A DNA stretch of 64,000 nt. Source: Blastomussa wellsi (lineage: Eukaryota > Cnidaria > Anthozoa > Scleractinia > Plerogyridae). A program made the translations under genes and the position numbers. Shown here piece after piece: positions 41,108 to 50,419 of the stretch. The notes beneath the pieces are model-generated. The model was given only the letters and a program-made list of their open reading frames with translations. It was not told where the DNA came from and did no database searches. Positions within the stretch are counted from its first letter, which is position 1; every line of letters starts with the position of its first letter. The stretch spans positions 29,302,159 through 29,366,158 of the forward strand of contig OX393563.1 in assembly GCA_947652115.1 (NCBI GenBank). The letters are read 5' to 3'.

Positions 41108-41204
41108 AACACCACTCCATTTACCAATATTTACCTTTATCACGGCAATCAAGAAGAACGAATACTGCACAGAATGACCGCTGGGGAGATGGGACTCTCT
41201 CATC

Positions 41205-41335
41205 AAAGCGGCAACACGGATGGCAGTGGCGAGAGCGCTCGCCTCCGTCAATCAGGCGATGATGTCCCGGGTTCGATTCCGGCCCTATGTGTGATTGATT
41301 AGAGTGCCTTTGTGCCATTCGGTTTATATTTAACC
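41205..41335 (+). repeat. Possible tRNA-like SINE fragment
   Basis: GGCAGTGGCGAGAGCGCTCGCC and the B-box-like CGGGTTCGATTCCGGCC resemble a tRNA-derived head. The body is short and runs into a palindromic MITE. Confidence 0.4.
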
Positions 41336-41336
41336 A

Positions 41337-41376
41337 TTATTCCACGAGCGCGCGTTGGATATGAGATGGTAGATAT

Positions 41377-41407
<31 letters not shown>

Positions 41408-41443
41408 AACCATCTCATATCCAACAAACGCGAGTGGAATAAT
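41337..41443. mobile_element. Hairpin MITE ATTATTCCACGAGCG
   Basis: Inverted arms contain TTGGATATGAGATGGT and ACCATCTCATATCCAA and end in ATTATTCCAC and GTGGAATAAT. It is 107 bp, with a GC-rich loop holding AGGCGCGTAGCGCC. No target duplication could be assigned. Confidence 0.75.
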
Positions 41444-41925
41444 TGTTTTATTAAAAACGCCCAAAAAATATTGTAAAAACATTGCGAAAAATGCATTCTT
41501 TTACGCGTAAACCCACCATATTTGCAGGTGAATGGTATATGAGCTCATATACCATTGCCTCTAAAATGCGCTCAGGAAATGCAATATACCATAGCTAGTT
41601 TTTAATAATTTTTATTACATATATTCTGTAGACTGGAGATCCAAAGGGGGTTGAGTTGTTTCGTACCGAGGCTTTTTGTCCGGGCTCTCTGGTTTTCCCC
41701 TTCTCTTAAAAACCAACATTTCTGAATTCTTATTCGACCTAGAAAGAGGACCCGCATTAAAACCAGCTTGAGGTGATAAGGCTTCCTCTCTAAAAAAACG
41801 TAATTTATTTATTATATTTTAGGGTCGGGGATGCTGATACGAACATTTAAATTAAGAGCGTGTCCACCAGAAAAGCGTGCAGAACGCAACCTCTCTTGTA
41901 ACGTTTTCGAAAATGGCTGCGACAT

Positions 41926-42106
41926 ACACCTTATTCCAAAATGGCTACCATCTTAATATTCTATTGTTTGCATTCAAATTAGTCCTTGTTGCCTCGTTTA
42001 AGGTATAATATTCTTTTGTTTTTTAAGCTTAAAAACGAGGTAAGAAGGGCTAATTTGAACACCAACAAAAGAATATTAAGATGGTAGCCATTTTGGAATA
42101 AAGTGT
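41926..42106. mobile_element. Hairpin MITE (181 bp), copy 1
   Basis: Ends ACACCTTATTCCAAAATGGC and, in complement, ACACTTTATTCCAAAATGGC. The arms extend through ACCATCTTAATATTC and CAAATTAG. A diverged copy of the same 181-bp length is at 63,085-63,265. Confidence 0.75.
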
Positions 42107-42354
42107 ATTTTCAAAGGCAATTTTCCGGAAAAAGTCATTAATTTGCACGCTTCCGAGTGATTTTGCCTCCACTACTCAACCGAAACACAGCAAAAAAAAA
42201 TTATGATATATGTGCGCGTGGGCCACCGTGCCGTTTATTCAAAGGCTGACAATAAAATGTCTCACCTAACGGCCACAACTCAGTTCCCATAACTCTCCAG
42301 ACCTCTGATACGTTCCGGCAAATAGTAATTACATTCCCTTTTTGTAATTCCTTT

Positions 42355-43265
42355 TTAGATGTAACTATACCTTCCTTTTATCGAGAACTTCTAAAATACT
42401 TTCGAGAATTTAAAAATATTACTAAATCGTTCCCGTATGATGAATTTCTACTATGGAACAATGAGAAAATAACCATTGAAAATATAACATGGTATTTTGG
42501 AGATCCTGGTTTATTAACAAGGTATGTTTTGTATAGGATATTCTTAATGCAGATGGAAACTTCTTAACCTTTGAAGAATTCCAAAATAAATTTAACTTAA
42601 ACACTAATTATCTTCATTATTTTCAACTGCTGGCAGCTATACCATCTGACTTAAAAAGGAAAGCCACGGCTTCTAAAACTCACTCACATGAACTATTAGT
42701 CTCGCATGTGATATTCTCTTCAACGAGTACTGCTCCCATGGATCTAACTAAAATGCGCTGCAAAGACATCTACAAAATATTAAATGAAAGTGCTACCATG
42801 GAACCAACTGGCATTAAAAACTGGAAAATCAACTATCCGAACTCATTTACAAACTGGAAAGTTAAATTCTCATTCTTAAATTTCTCATTCAGGTTCCTAC
42901 ACAAGATCTTAACAACTAAAAAAGAACTTTTTAAATTCCGAATTGCAAATGATGATTCATGTATCTTCTGTGCAAATTCAGATTCCACAGAGCATATGTT
43001 CCTTGACTGTACTGCTACGTCATCATTTTACTCCGAGGCCTTAGTGTGGTTTAATCGAGTAAATATCTGCGATATCGCGCTTTCTAATGCGCAAATAACC
43101 TTTAACGATATTCCCCTCTTCGAACAGTTAACTGATCATCAAATCCACAGATTACACTTATTCATCATTTTACTGAAACAATATATTTATTCTTGTAAAT
43201 GCCTGGAAAAGAAACCAATCCAACATGAATTCCAAAACAAAGCAATCTTACAGTGGAAAGTATAA
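42355..43265 (+). pseudogene. L1-like LINE ORF2 C-terminal fragment
   Basis: The frame is broken near 42,530 and reads PSFYRELLKYFREFKN and LLWNNEKITIEN, then DGNFLTFEEFQNKFNL, HYFQLLAAIPSDLKR and, in the final open part, FRFLHKILTTKKELFKF with a Cys-x2-Cys...His zinc segment CIFCANSDSTEHMFLDC. This zf-RVT-type ending is characteristic of L1/Tx1-clade ORF2 proteins. The catalytic parts are missing. No poly(A) tail is obvious after the TAA. Confidence 0.7.
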
Positions 43266-43499
43266 AATGCTGCTCTTCTTTTACTTTAACCTTCCGCATG
43301 TTAATACGTACGTGTAATTGTATCTGCTAACAGAATAATGATAAAAATGTAGATAACTAAGTAACAATAGAACAATTTCAGTCATTCGTAGATACCTGTA
43401 TTTGTTTGTTTTATCTTCTTGTTTGTTATACATATATCTTATTTCTGTTATAATTTCTTAATATTGTAATATTAATTTTTGAAATCAATTGCTATTAAA

Positions 43500-44285
43500 A
43501 AAAATTAAATTCTCTTTAAACGGAACATAATGAACTGGCGCTCTTCGCGTATTGAAATCTTCCAGAAGTGTACTTTCTCTACCACTGGCATAACTAATGA
43601 ATATTTGTTTTATAACATAAAGGATATTGCATGGCCGTGCGGAGATAACATGTTTTAATGTTATCATAAAGTTTGTTGAAATCCCCAATGAGTGAATTTG
43701 GAGGCAGTTATTTCGCCTTTGAAGCCCCAGCAACGAACAAAATTGACTCAGTTGTTTACATTTGAAAAATTCTCAGAAGTATTGAACAACGATGAAACAG
43801 AATGTTGCGCCCCCTAACCCTAACCCTAACCCTAAACCTAAGGGGCGGGGATGCTCGTCGCAAATTTTGAATTAAAGCCTAAAGAAGTACAGATCTGGGC
43901 GTGACGCAACCTTTTTCTTTTTTTGAACCCTAAACGAGACCACTAAAACTGTTATTATACGAATCGAGTAAACAACACGAATTAAAAATATACATATTAA
44001 ATACATATTTTTATATTTCTTCGCGTGCAACCCTAAACGTCCCGTCCCGGGACCTTCACGGCAAAATCTAATGGCGTTTTGCCCAGAACATCCTAAGTGA
44101 GACCAAAATCGAAACTTACACCCCTAAACGAGACGACGAGCATCCCCTGCCCCTTTCATATGCGAGACCCACCGGGGATACGCCCGCACTACCCGTAACC
44201 CGCCTTTGCCGCTTGTGCAACGCACTCTATTATTTGAGACCTCTAGCATCACGTTTGTTTTCTGTTAACAAGCGAACGGCAAACC
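43500..44285 (-). repeat. Further copy of the fold-back arm block
   Basis: In reverse orientation this follows 20,730 back to about 19,830 (GCGCTCTTCGCGTATTGAAATC, CCCCAGCAACGAA, CTTCGCGTGCAACCCTAAA, GGCGTTTTGCCCAGAACATC), with internal deletions. It ends at 44,285 where a SINE B fragment begins. Confidence 0.65.
43811..43840. repeat. Interstitial telomere-like (CCCTAA)n
   Basis: Four CCCTAA units and one CCTAAA variant lie within the fold-back repeat copy, at a place where the other copies read GACCCCGAG or similar. Confidence 0.85.
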
Positions 44286-44720
44286 ATTTATCCTCCTGGA
44301 TAGAGCGACGTACCTTAAGAGTAAAGTATCTTGCCCAAGTAAACAACACAGAGCCCAGACTAGGGCTAAAACTCGGACCGTCCGATCCGAAGATCAGCGC
44401 ACTAACCGTTAGGCCACCGCGCTTCCCACAATATTGATCTTCAAGGGAATATAAAAATATAGCCCCGGGCAAAAACGCAACTGGGCGTGTAACAGCATTC
44501 TATGAAATATATCTGATGTTCATGCCAAATTTATTGCTCACCTGCTGTTGCCACAATTCGCTCTTATAATACTTATTCTAAAATACGGTTCTCTCACAAA
44601 AAGTAATATAGAGGTTTGTTTCCGTTTGTTGCTTTTTCACTAAGAACTAAGCAATGACTTCAGACTTAGTTGTTCAGTTTCATCTGGTTTTAAGCTGTTC
44701 TCTGTGAGAGGTACCATTTC
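44286..44720 (-). repeat. SINE B fragment plus copy of palindrome-arm repeat
   Basis: 44,286-44,430 is a type B SINE piece on the minus strand (TCTTGCCCAAG, CGGACCGTCCGATCCGAAG). It continues into CAATATTGATCTTCAAGGG and ACTGGGCGTGTAACAGCATTC, the reverse complement of 12,500 back to about 12,200 in the right palindrome arm. The SINE and the arm repeat keep the same joint as in the palindrome. Confidence 0.65.
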
Positions 44721-44980
44721 TTAAATTTTTTTCGTTTCGGTTTCGCCCTTGCATATAGTCTAAATATTTTTTACTACTTTTTTCCGACATTGCAACTGAG
44801 AAAACATCATGCATCCAAACTTGAAATTCTTGCTATGGAACAGCCAGGGGTGGTCCATGCAAATTTTTCTGCTAGCTTTTCACTCAAATTTCGGTTTGGA
44901 TATCCGAACTTAATAAGCTTGGATTTTGACGATTATATTTCTCTATTTACTCCTTAGTTTTTATTTCTATTGAGAAAAAA

Positions 44981-45120
44981 TATCAAACACACGAGACAGT
45001 GTTTCATCGGCTATCCAAACACCTCAAATTTCGTTAAAAATACTCCGCTGCGCGTCGTATTTTCAACTCCGTTCTCGGTGTTTGGATATCCCGATGAAAC
45101 ACTGTCTCTCGTGTTTGATA
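44981..45120. mobile_element. Hairpin MITE TATCAAACAC, copy 1
   Basis: Arms containing GACAGTGTTTCATCGG and CCGATGAAACACTGTC, with GGTGTTTGGATA internally and TATCAAACAC at both tips, flank a centre with CTCCGCTGCGCGTCGTATTTT. A diverged copy is at 58,812-58,960. The element is 140 bp. Confidence 0.75.
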
Positions 45121-45409
45121 TATTTCCTCTGATCTAGGTACGATCGAATGGGTACATTTTTGGAAGTCAGAAGTGAAACAAAGTCTAACGCTCATCGCGG
45201 GCGCCATTAGGGCGTTCAAAATCAAAATAGCGGCCGACTTTTCACATGAATGTATTTTGATTCAAAAGTAAACGAAACCACCTTGCTTCCGTGGTGAATC
45301 CCCATTCCCTTTGTAATAACTCAACACCTATCACCTCACATAACAGTGTGCAACCTGACTTTCAATAGCCCTTATGTATATTCAAGATATATTCCAAGAT
45401 ATATGTAAT

Positions 45410-45680
45410 TTTCTTTCTTACAATACACGTCCTTCAGCCTCTGTTAACTTCTATCCCAAACTTTCTAAGCTATCCATTCAAGCAAATTCTTTCTTTCGAA
45501 TAGGAGTAAAAGTGTGTAATGAATACCTGAAGCATTAAGAAATCTTTCCAAAAATGCGTTTAGAAGAAAACTCAAGCAAATTTTATTCAACATTTTAGGT
45601 TCACAAGACTCTGATATAGATTTATCTGAGATTATACAATTGTTATGTTCTTGTAATACTTCTGATCTGTCCTCTTTAAA
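45410..45680 (+). pseudogene. LINE ORF2 C-terminal fragment
   Basis: Translated pieces NTRPSASVNFYPKLSKLSI, NSFFRIGVKVCNEYLK (then a stop) and, in the shifted frame, KNAFRRKLKQILFNILG match the order of a non-LTR retrotransposon ORF2 tail. The last frame stops about 45,680. It is 5'-truncated and frameshifted. 45,681-45,995 shows no gene and is presumably downstream of the GPCR. Confidence 0.6.
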
Positions 45681-45995
45681 CTAACATAAACACGATAAAC
45701 GGTAGCTGTTCCTTTAATATTTTACATTAGGTCAATTAAACGTTTTTTCTTGTTGTTATTCAATACTGTCTTTTTCCCTTTTACTTTATTAGTTAATTTC
45801 TATTTTCGTAAAAGATCGCGGCCTCTGGGGGCGAGAATGTCGACAACTATTGCAGCACACTGTTTTATGAGCATGCGTGAACGTTAGTTCCTAAGTTGTG
45901 GCCTGACTTAACTATCGACAACTAGCAAGGAACGAGGAGGGTGAAGGAAGTCAATTAGTACGTCAACTCCCTGTTTGAAACTTTGGAAATATTAC

Positions 45996-48701
45996 TTAAT
46001 TTTCTTGATCACGTTTATCTTTCCCCTGCATTTCCTCGGAGACACGATAAGAACAAGTGACAGGCACTATGCTATTAGCTGTCCGTAGCTCATTTCGCAT
46101 AAACTGAGTCGTGTTTTGCTCTGGGTAACGAAGGATGACATAAACCTTTGGAGCGAACATGCACGCTAGCAAACCATAGGAGCTCACAAGTGCTGTGGTG
46201 CATGACACTACAGCCACATACCACCCCTCTAAGGATGTTTGCACAGGATAGAACGTAATCCATGAGAGAAGAAGGATGTGCATTGCAAACCCAATGTATC
46301 GAGCTTCGTTGAAGTTCTCTGGCAGCGTACGAGCTTTAAATGCATAGAACGCACAGAGAAGAGATAAACATATCAGATACGTTAACATCATGATCTCCAG
46401 TGCCAGACCAACTACCGTTTTGTAAGGACTGCATGTCAAGATAATATATTGTCCCTTTTCAATGTCAGTTTTGGTGCCAGGCGAATCTAATGCACCCCAT
46501 AAAATTGCCAAAATTACTTCGATTAAGTTAAGCAAAATGACGGACGCAAGCTGGCCGCTTGTGCTCGCACTGACCTTCTTTAACCACTTTGCGACGTACT
46601 TAATCTGGAAAGCTCTGAGTAGTTTCATAGTCTTGACCAAAAGAACGGAGACACTTAGTGACGATGTTATATAGCGCCAGGGCTCAATCATGGCGCAGAT
46701 AGATGGAGAGGGCTGGGAAATTGTCATCAGTGGCAAAACGAAACCAGCGGCGATGTCACCGAGTAAAAGCAAGCTCAATTCACGGTTAGCAGCTTTTACA
46801 ATGGGACTTTGAAAATGACGAATATAAACAGCTGTCGTGATAAACGTCAAAACAAAACCCGCAATTGTAAACATGGCCATAACAATTCCTGTTATGCTCG
46901 CCCACTTCAGGTTTTCGATTGGAAGCTCCAAGCATACTGTCTTATTCTCGTTTGCCTTTTGCGTCACAGAACACTCAGTGCAGTTTGTTGATCCTTTGCG
47001 TGGGTTTACCGCCCCTTCCGGGCATTCAGTGCACTGCCAACAGCAAGCAATTTTGGGCGTTTGACGTGTTCCAGGTGGACACTCCTCCAGGCATACTGAT
47101 TTAGGAATCGCGGATGTGCCGTTGTTGAGTGAATCGTTTTCAAAATTCCATCTCATTGCGCTAGGATCCATTGTGATCATTTGGTTACCATTTGCGTCCC
47201 ATGCTCCTATTTTCACTTTAATATGTTTAACATCCCCTGTGGCTTCATCAAAAATCCTCTGAAAGCTGACAATATCATACCTTGCTTGCAGAGGATCGCC
47301 ATTTTCGTCAAATTCGATTCGGCCTGTGATTCCAACAAAGCTCACGTTACGTAGGTACAAGAAAACGTCAGATGAGCTTACGAAGGGATGAGTTTTGGGG
47401 CAAGCCCCGCCTGCCAATAAGCCGAACGGCTCCTTGCACTTGTAAATCATATCTAGCGCATGTGCAATTGCATATGTGGCGTCAATTTGATAAGGAATGA
47501 AATCATCGGACATCTTGAAGTAGACTTCATTTGAAATTGTTAAATTATCCGGACACTGTTCGTAACTAGGAATTTCATTATTAGCGGAGCAATTAAATTC
47601 CTCTCTCCACAAATAATCAAACCATTGGTTGGAATTGCGTCTGTTATTTGTAACATTCGGTGTAAGATGTTTTAGATAATCTTCGTAGTTCGCGTCTTCA
47701 AATTGCTTTGGTTGAATTCCCAAATAAACCCCAAGACTCATCAAGTCACTTCCAAGATATTCAGGGGTTTTCGTCGCCAAGGAATCGCTCATGATCCAAA
47801 TTCTCTCTTTCAAATTTTGTCTATGTGCCTCTCTAGCTAGATCCGTAGCAATCGTTGACCCAATCCACAAAATGATTACCTTGATATTTTCGGCCCGTTT
47901 AAGTTTTTCGACAATGGGTTTCAATCGGCTTTCGTAACGGGTTGGTGTGATATATTCCACCAATCCAATACAGAAGGTTTTTCGTTGAAGGGACGCTTGT
48001 TCCAGAGCACGAAAACCATACAATCCGTATGAGTGCTCCACAGCTATTACTGCGACGTATTCCCATTCAAAGTAGCCAATAAGGTCCGCCATAGCTTTTG
48101 CTTGAAAGCTGTCAGGAGGCACGGTCCGCAGAAACGTCTTGTAAAAGGACCAGCTGAGTTCTTCACTTGTTGCCGACGGACTTATGGCGGGGATGTTGAC
48201 GACCTGGAGCAAGCCAGCGACTTGAAGAGAGTGTCGAGAGCCGTATGGTCCGACTAAGCCTGCAATCGGCAAAGTTTCGTTCTTATTGGAGATAGAACAT
48301 TGCTGACAAGCGCCGCGAGAAATGTTATAGCAGACAAAATCTTGGTCATTATTAATATCCAAGAAATGGATGTGAGTGCTGAAGTCGTACGTATGTTGCA
48401 TAGCTTTAGTTCTGTCCATGCAATGGTCTCGAATATCGTAGCCTAGTTGCACATTCGGGAGAATGGCCGGGTCCTTGTTTATTTCTTCGATGGTGTAAAC
48501 AGCAGCTTCGGCGCGATTTATCCCAGGGAGAAACACATTTTTACAACCGCCGCCCGAGTATTCCGTGTGCACGGCCAGGAGACATCCAATAATCGCGTCG
48601 CCTTCTTTAAAAGCCCTGTCAACTGTTTCTTGTGCGTGATTAATGGCACATTTCACCGCGTACAGGGAAATCGCAAGCATGATCTGACGAAAAACAGCCA
48701 T
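45996..48701 (-). CDS. Intronless class C GPCR (mGluR/CaSR-like)
   Basis: A single 901-residue open frame. Residues 1-23 look like a signal peptide. Residues about 24-530 form the bilobed ligand-binding domain with GLVGPYGSRHSLQVAGLLQ and the SATS motif near 177, which in mGluRs contributes to amino-acid binding, and IMSDS near 325. A nine-cysteine-type linker (CLEECPPGTRQTPK to CTEC) lies at about 534-590, then seven hydrophobic segments at about 600-860 with the class C loop FKARTLPENFNEARYIGF and the closing FAPKVYVILRYPEQN. The cytoplasmic tail is about 40 residues, short for an mGluR. The ligand cannot be deduced. The intronless form suggests retroposition or lineage expansion, which is common for such receptors in cnidarians. 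Confidence 0.93.
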   Translation of the reverse strand: MAVFRQIMLAISLYAVKCAINHAQETVDRAFKEGDAIIGCLLAVHTEYSGGGCKNVFLPGINRAEAAVYTIEEINKDPAILPNVQLGYDIRDHCMDRTKAMQHTYDFSTHIHFLDINNDQDFVCYNISRGACQQCSISNKNETLPIAGLVGPYGSRHSLQVAGLLQVVNIPAISPSATSEELSWSFYKTFLRTVPPDSFQAKAMADLIGYFEWEYVAVIAVEHSYGLYGFRALEQASLQRKTFCIGLVEYITPTRYESRLKPIVEKLKRAENIKVIILWIGSTIATDLAREAHRQNLKERIWIMSDSLATKTPEYLGSDLMSLGVYLGIQPKQFEDANYEDYLKHLTPNVTNNRRNSNQWFDYLWREEFNCSANNEIPSYEQCPDNLTISNEVYFKMSDDFIPYQIDATYAIAHALDMIYKCKEPFGLLAGGACPKTHPFVSSSDVFLYLRNVSFVGITGRIEFDENGDPLQARYDIVSFQRIFDEATGDVKHIKVKIGAWDANGNQMITMDPSAMRWNFENDSLNNGTSAIPKSVCLEECPPGTRQTPKIACCWQCTECPEGAVNPRKGSTNCTECSVTQKANENKTVCLELPIENLKWASITGIVMAMFTIAGFVLTFITTAVYIRHFQSPIVKAANRELSLLLLGDIAAGFVLPLMTISQPSPSICAMIEPWRYITSSLSVSVLLVKTMKLLRAFQIKYVAKWLKKVSASTSGQLASVILLNLIEVILAILWGALDSPGTKTDIEKGQYIILTCSPYKTVVGLALEIMMLTYLICLSLLCAFYAFKARTLPENFNEARYIGFAMHILLLSWITFYPVQTSLEGWYVAVVSCTTALVSSYGLLACMFAPKVYVILRYPEQNTTQFMRNELRTANSIVPVTCSYRVSEEMQGKDKRDQEN

Positions 48702-50211
48702 TATTGATTTACATCTTCAACAGCTTACTTCTTTCGTAGTGCCATATCGAAGCATAATTAAGGCATTCAGCTGAAAGGACAAATAGATACAACACCCATT
48801 ATTTGTTTTCTGTCAAATAATCGGTAATTAGCATTTTCAATTTTGCCACTGGGCAATAATTGTATTGGTTGGCTTCTGTTGGGAAAAGGGCCATCTGTCT
48901 TCATTGTTTTTTAATATTCCAAAAACATCCAATATTCGGACATTTTACTTTTCCTTTCTATTGCTGTTTCTATTTACATTTTCTATTAAACAAGAGAAAA
49001 TTTTGTTACCAAGAACTGAGGCAGAAATAAACGCCGTAAGCCATCCGCATTTTAATTCTTGGTTTTCGTATGACGTCATAAAATTTTCAAAACACAATTC
49101 GCTGGGCCTGCTTAATTTTTGTTGTCACTACGAGAAAGAAATCCTAAAAATGTATCTATTCACAAGTTTTCAGCTAGATAGTTTCCTTTGTGTTTGAAAT
49201 ACAGCATTAAATTTTAAATTTTCGAGATTTCCGCCGTACGTGGCGCCGTGACAAAGCTGTCGTGCTCTAAGTAAAGAAAAGGTCTTTTCGCAAACTTTTC
49301 TGCAGTTTAAACAGTTCAAGTATTTGGAAAGATTTTTATGTGTATATACACTAGATCGTGAGGAAAGAACAATCGCTTTCATAGCAAAAGTGAGTGCCAG
49401 ATGTTTTCTTTGATTTCCGGCCGCCATGTTGGTGCCCATCAAGCTGGACACGAACATGGCGTTTCCATACTGAGCTCTATAAATTTGCCTGAAATGCTTT
49501 GGCAAATAACTCAAGAATGGTGTACCACACAAACCTGAGACTTGTAATTGTTGTTCACCTATTAATATTATATAACCTTTGAATTTGTCAGCCTTTTTCA
49601 TTGTATGTTTTCAGAGAAGGTTATCTTAGATTCCAGGCATGCACGTCACAGGTATTTGGGAAGGGTCAATTTCTATACACATTAAACACCTTAGAGCCGC
49701 CAATAATTCAAACTTGGTGGCTCTTTAGTTTCTCTCCTTTACAACACTTTTACTGAAAGATGAAAATAAAGATTTGAAGCTGACTTTGCTTTCAGACTTG
49801 GCTTTAGTCAAGTTGATATTAGTGAAAATTTATGAAGTCGTGCAAAGAGTATAACCACTTCAAGGTGCTCGGTTTATGATGCGGGGGAAAGACCAGCTCG
49901 TTTATGTATAAAATTGTCCTCAAATCAAACGAAACCTTACGTGAAACCTTGAAATAATAGTTTTCCAAGGTTGGTAAACAGGATGGCTTCGAATTAAGAA
50001 GATTGAGAAGGATTTTAAGTGAAAACTTGAAAAATATTGGCCCAGATCTCTGCTTTAAATAATTCAACAAGCATGTAGCCATCGAAACAATATATATAAT
50101 AATCGTAACACTTCGGAAGGATGAAAATTGCTCTTTAACAGTTGCGAATTTACATTTTGTCAATTTGTTTCTGTACTACCGTACCCGACATCCAAATTTA
50201 TTTTCCTCCAG
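48702..50211. other. Upstream region of the GPCR, with repeat copies
   Basis: 49,335-49,500 carries the third, inverted copy of the dispersed repeat (AGCTCAGTATGGAAACGCC on the minus strand); 49,940-50,040 resembles 18,636-18,780. Other open frames lack family resemblance. A promoter for the minus-strand GPCR should lie near 48,702-48,900 but has no clear motif. Confidence 0.45.
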
Positions 50212-50419
50212 TTCGTCGATCGAGCGTAAGGCCAAATATCTTAGGGAAGTTGAGTATCTTGAAGTTTACATTTTGCTTACTGATATCAGACCTCCCAAGT
50301 TCGTTTTTACCAGAAGTAGATATTTTTCTAGGATTTCTGCTCTCTCTTCAAAATGCAAGTCTCAAGAGACTATTAATGACTTGCAAAAAGAGCTTTATTG
50401 TAATTTCTATTCCCGACAG
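50212..50419 (+). CDS. Candidate orphan exon, function unknown
   Basis: An open frame of 69 codons, entered after one base, is bounded by a good acceptor (TTTTCCTCCAG) and donor (CAG then GTAAAG). The translation (IERKAKYLREVEYLEVYILL...) is charged and has no family I recognise. It might be an exon of the plus-strand DEG/ENaC gene or a chance frame. Confidence 0.2.

Noticed and set aside
40972..41302. Long overlapping frames on both strands (Tyr/His-, Ile- and Asp/Asn-rich)
   Set aside because: They are translations of the ATTATC hexanucleotide array and neighbouring SINE/MITE sequence.
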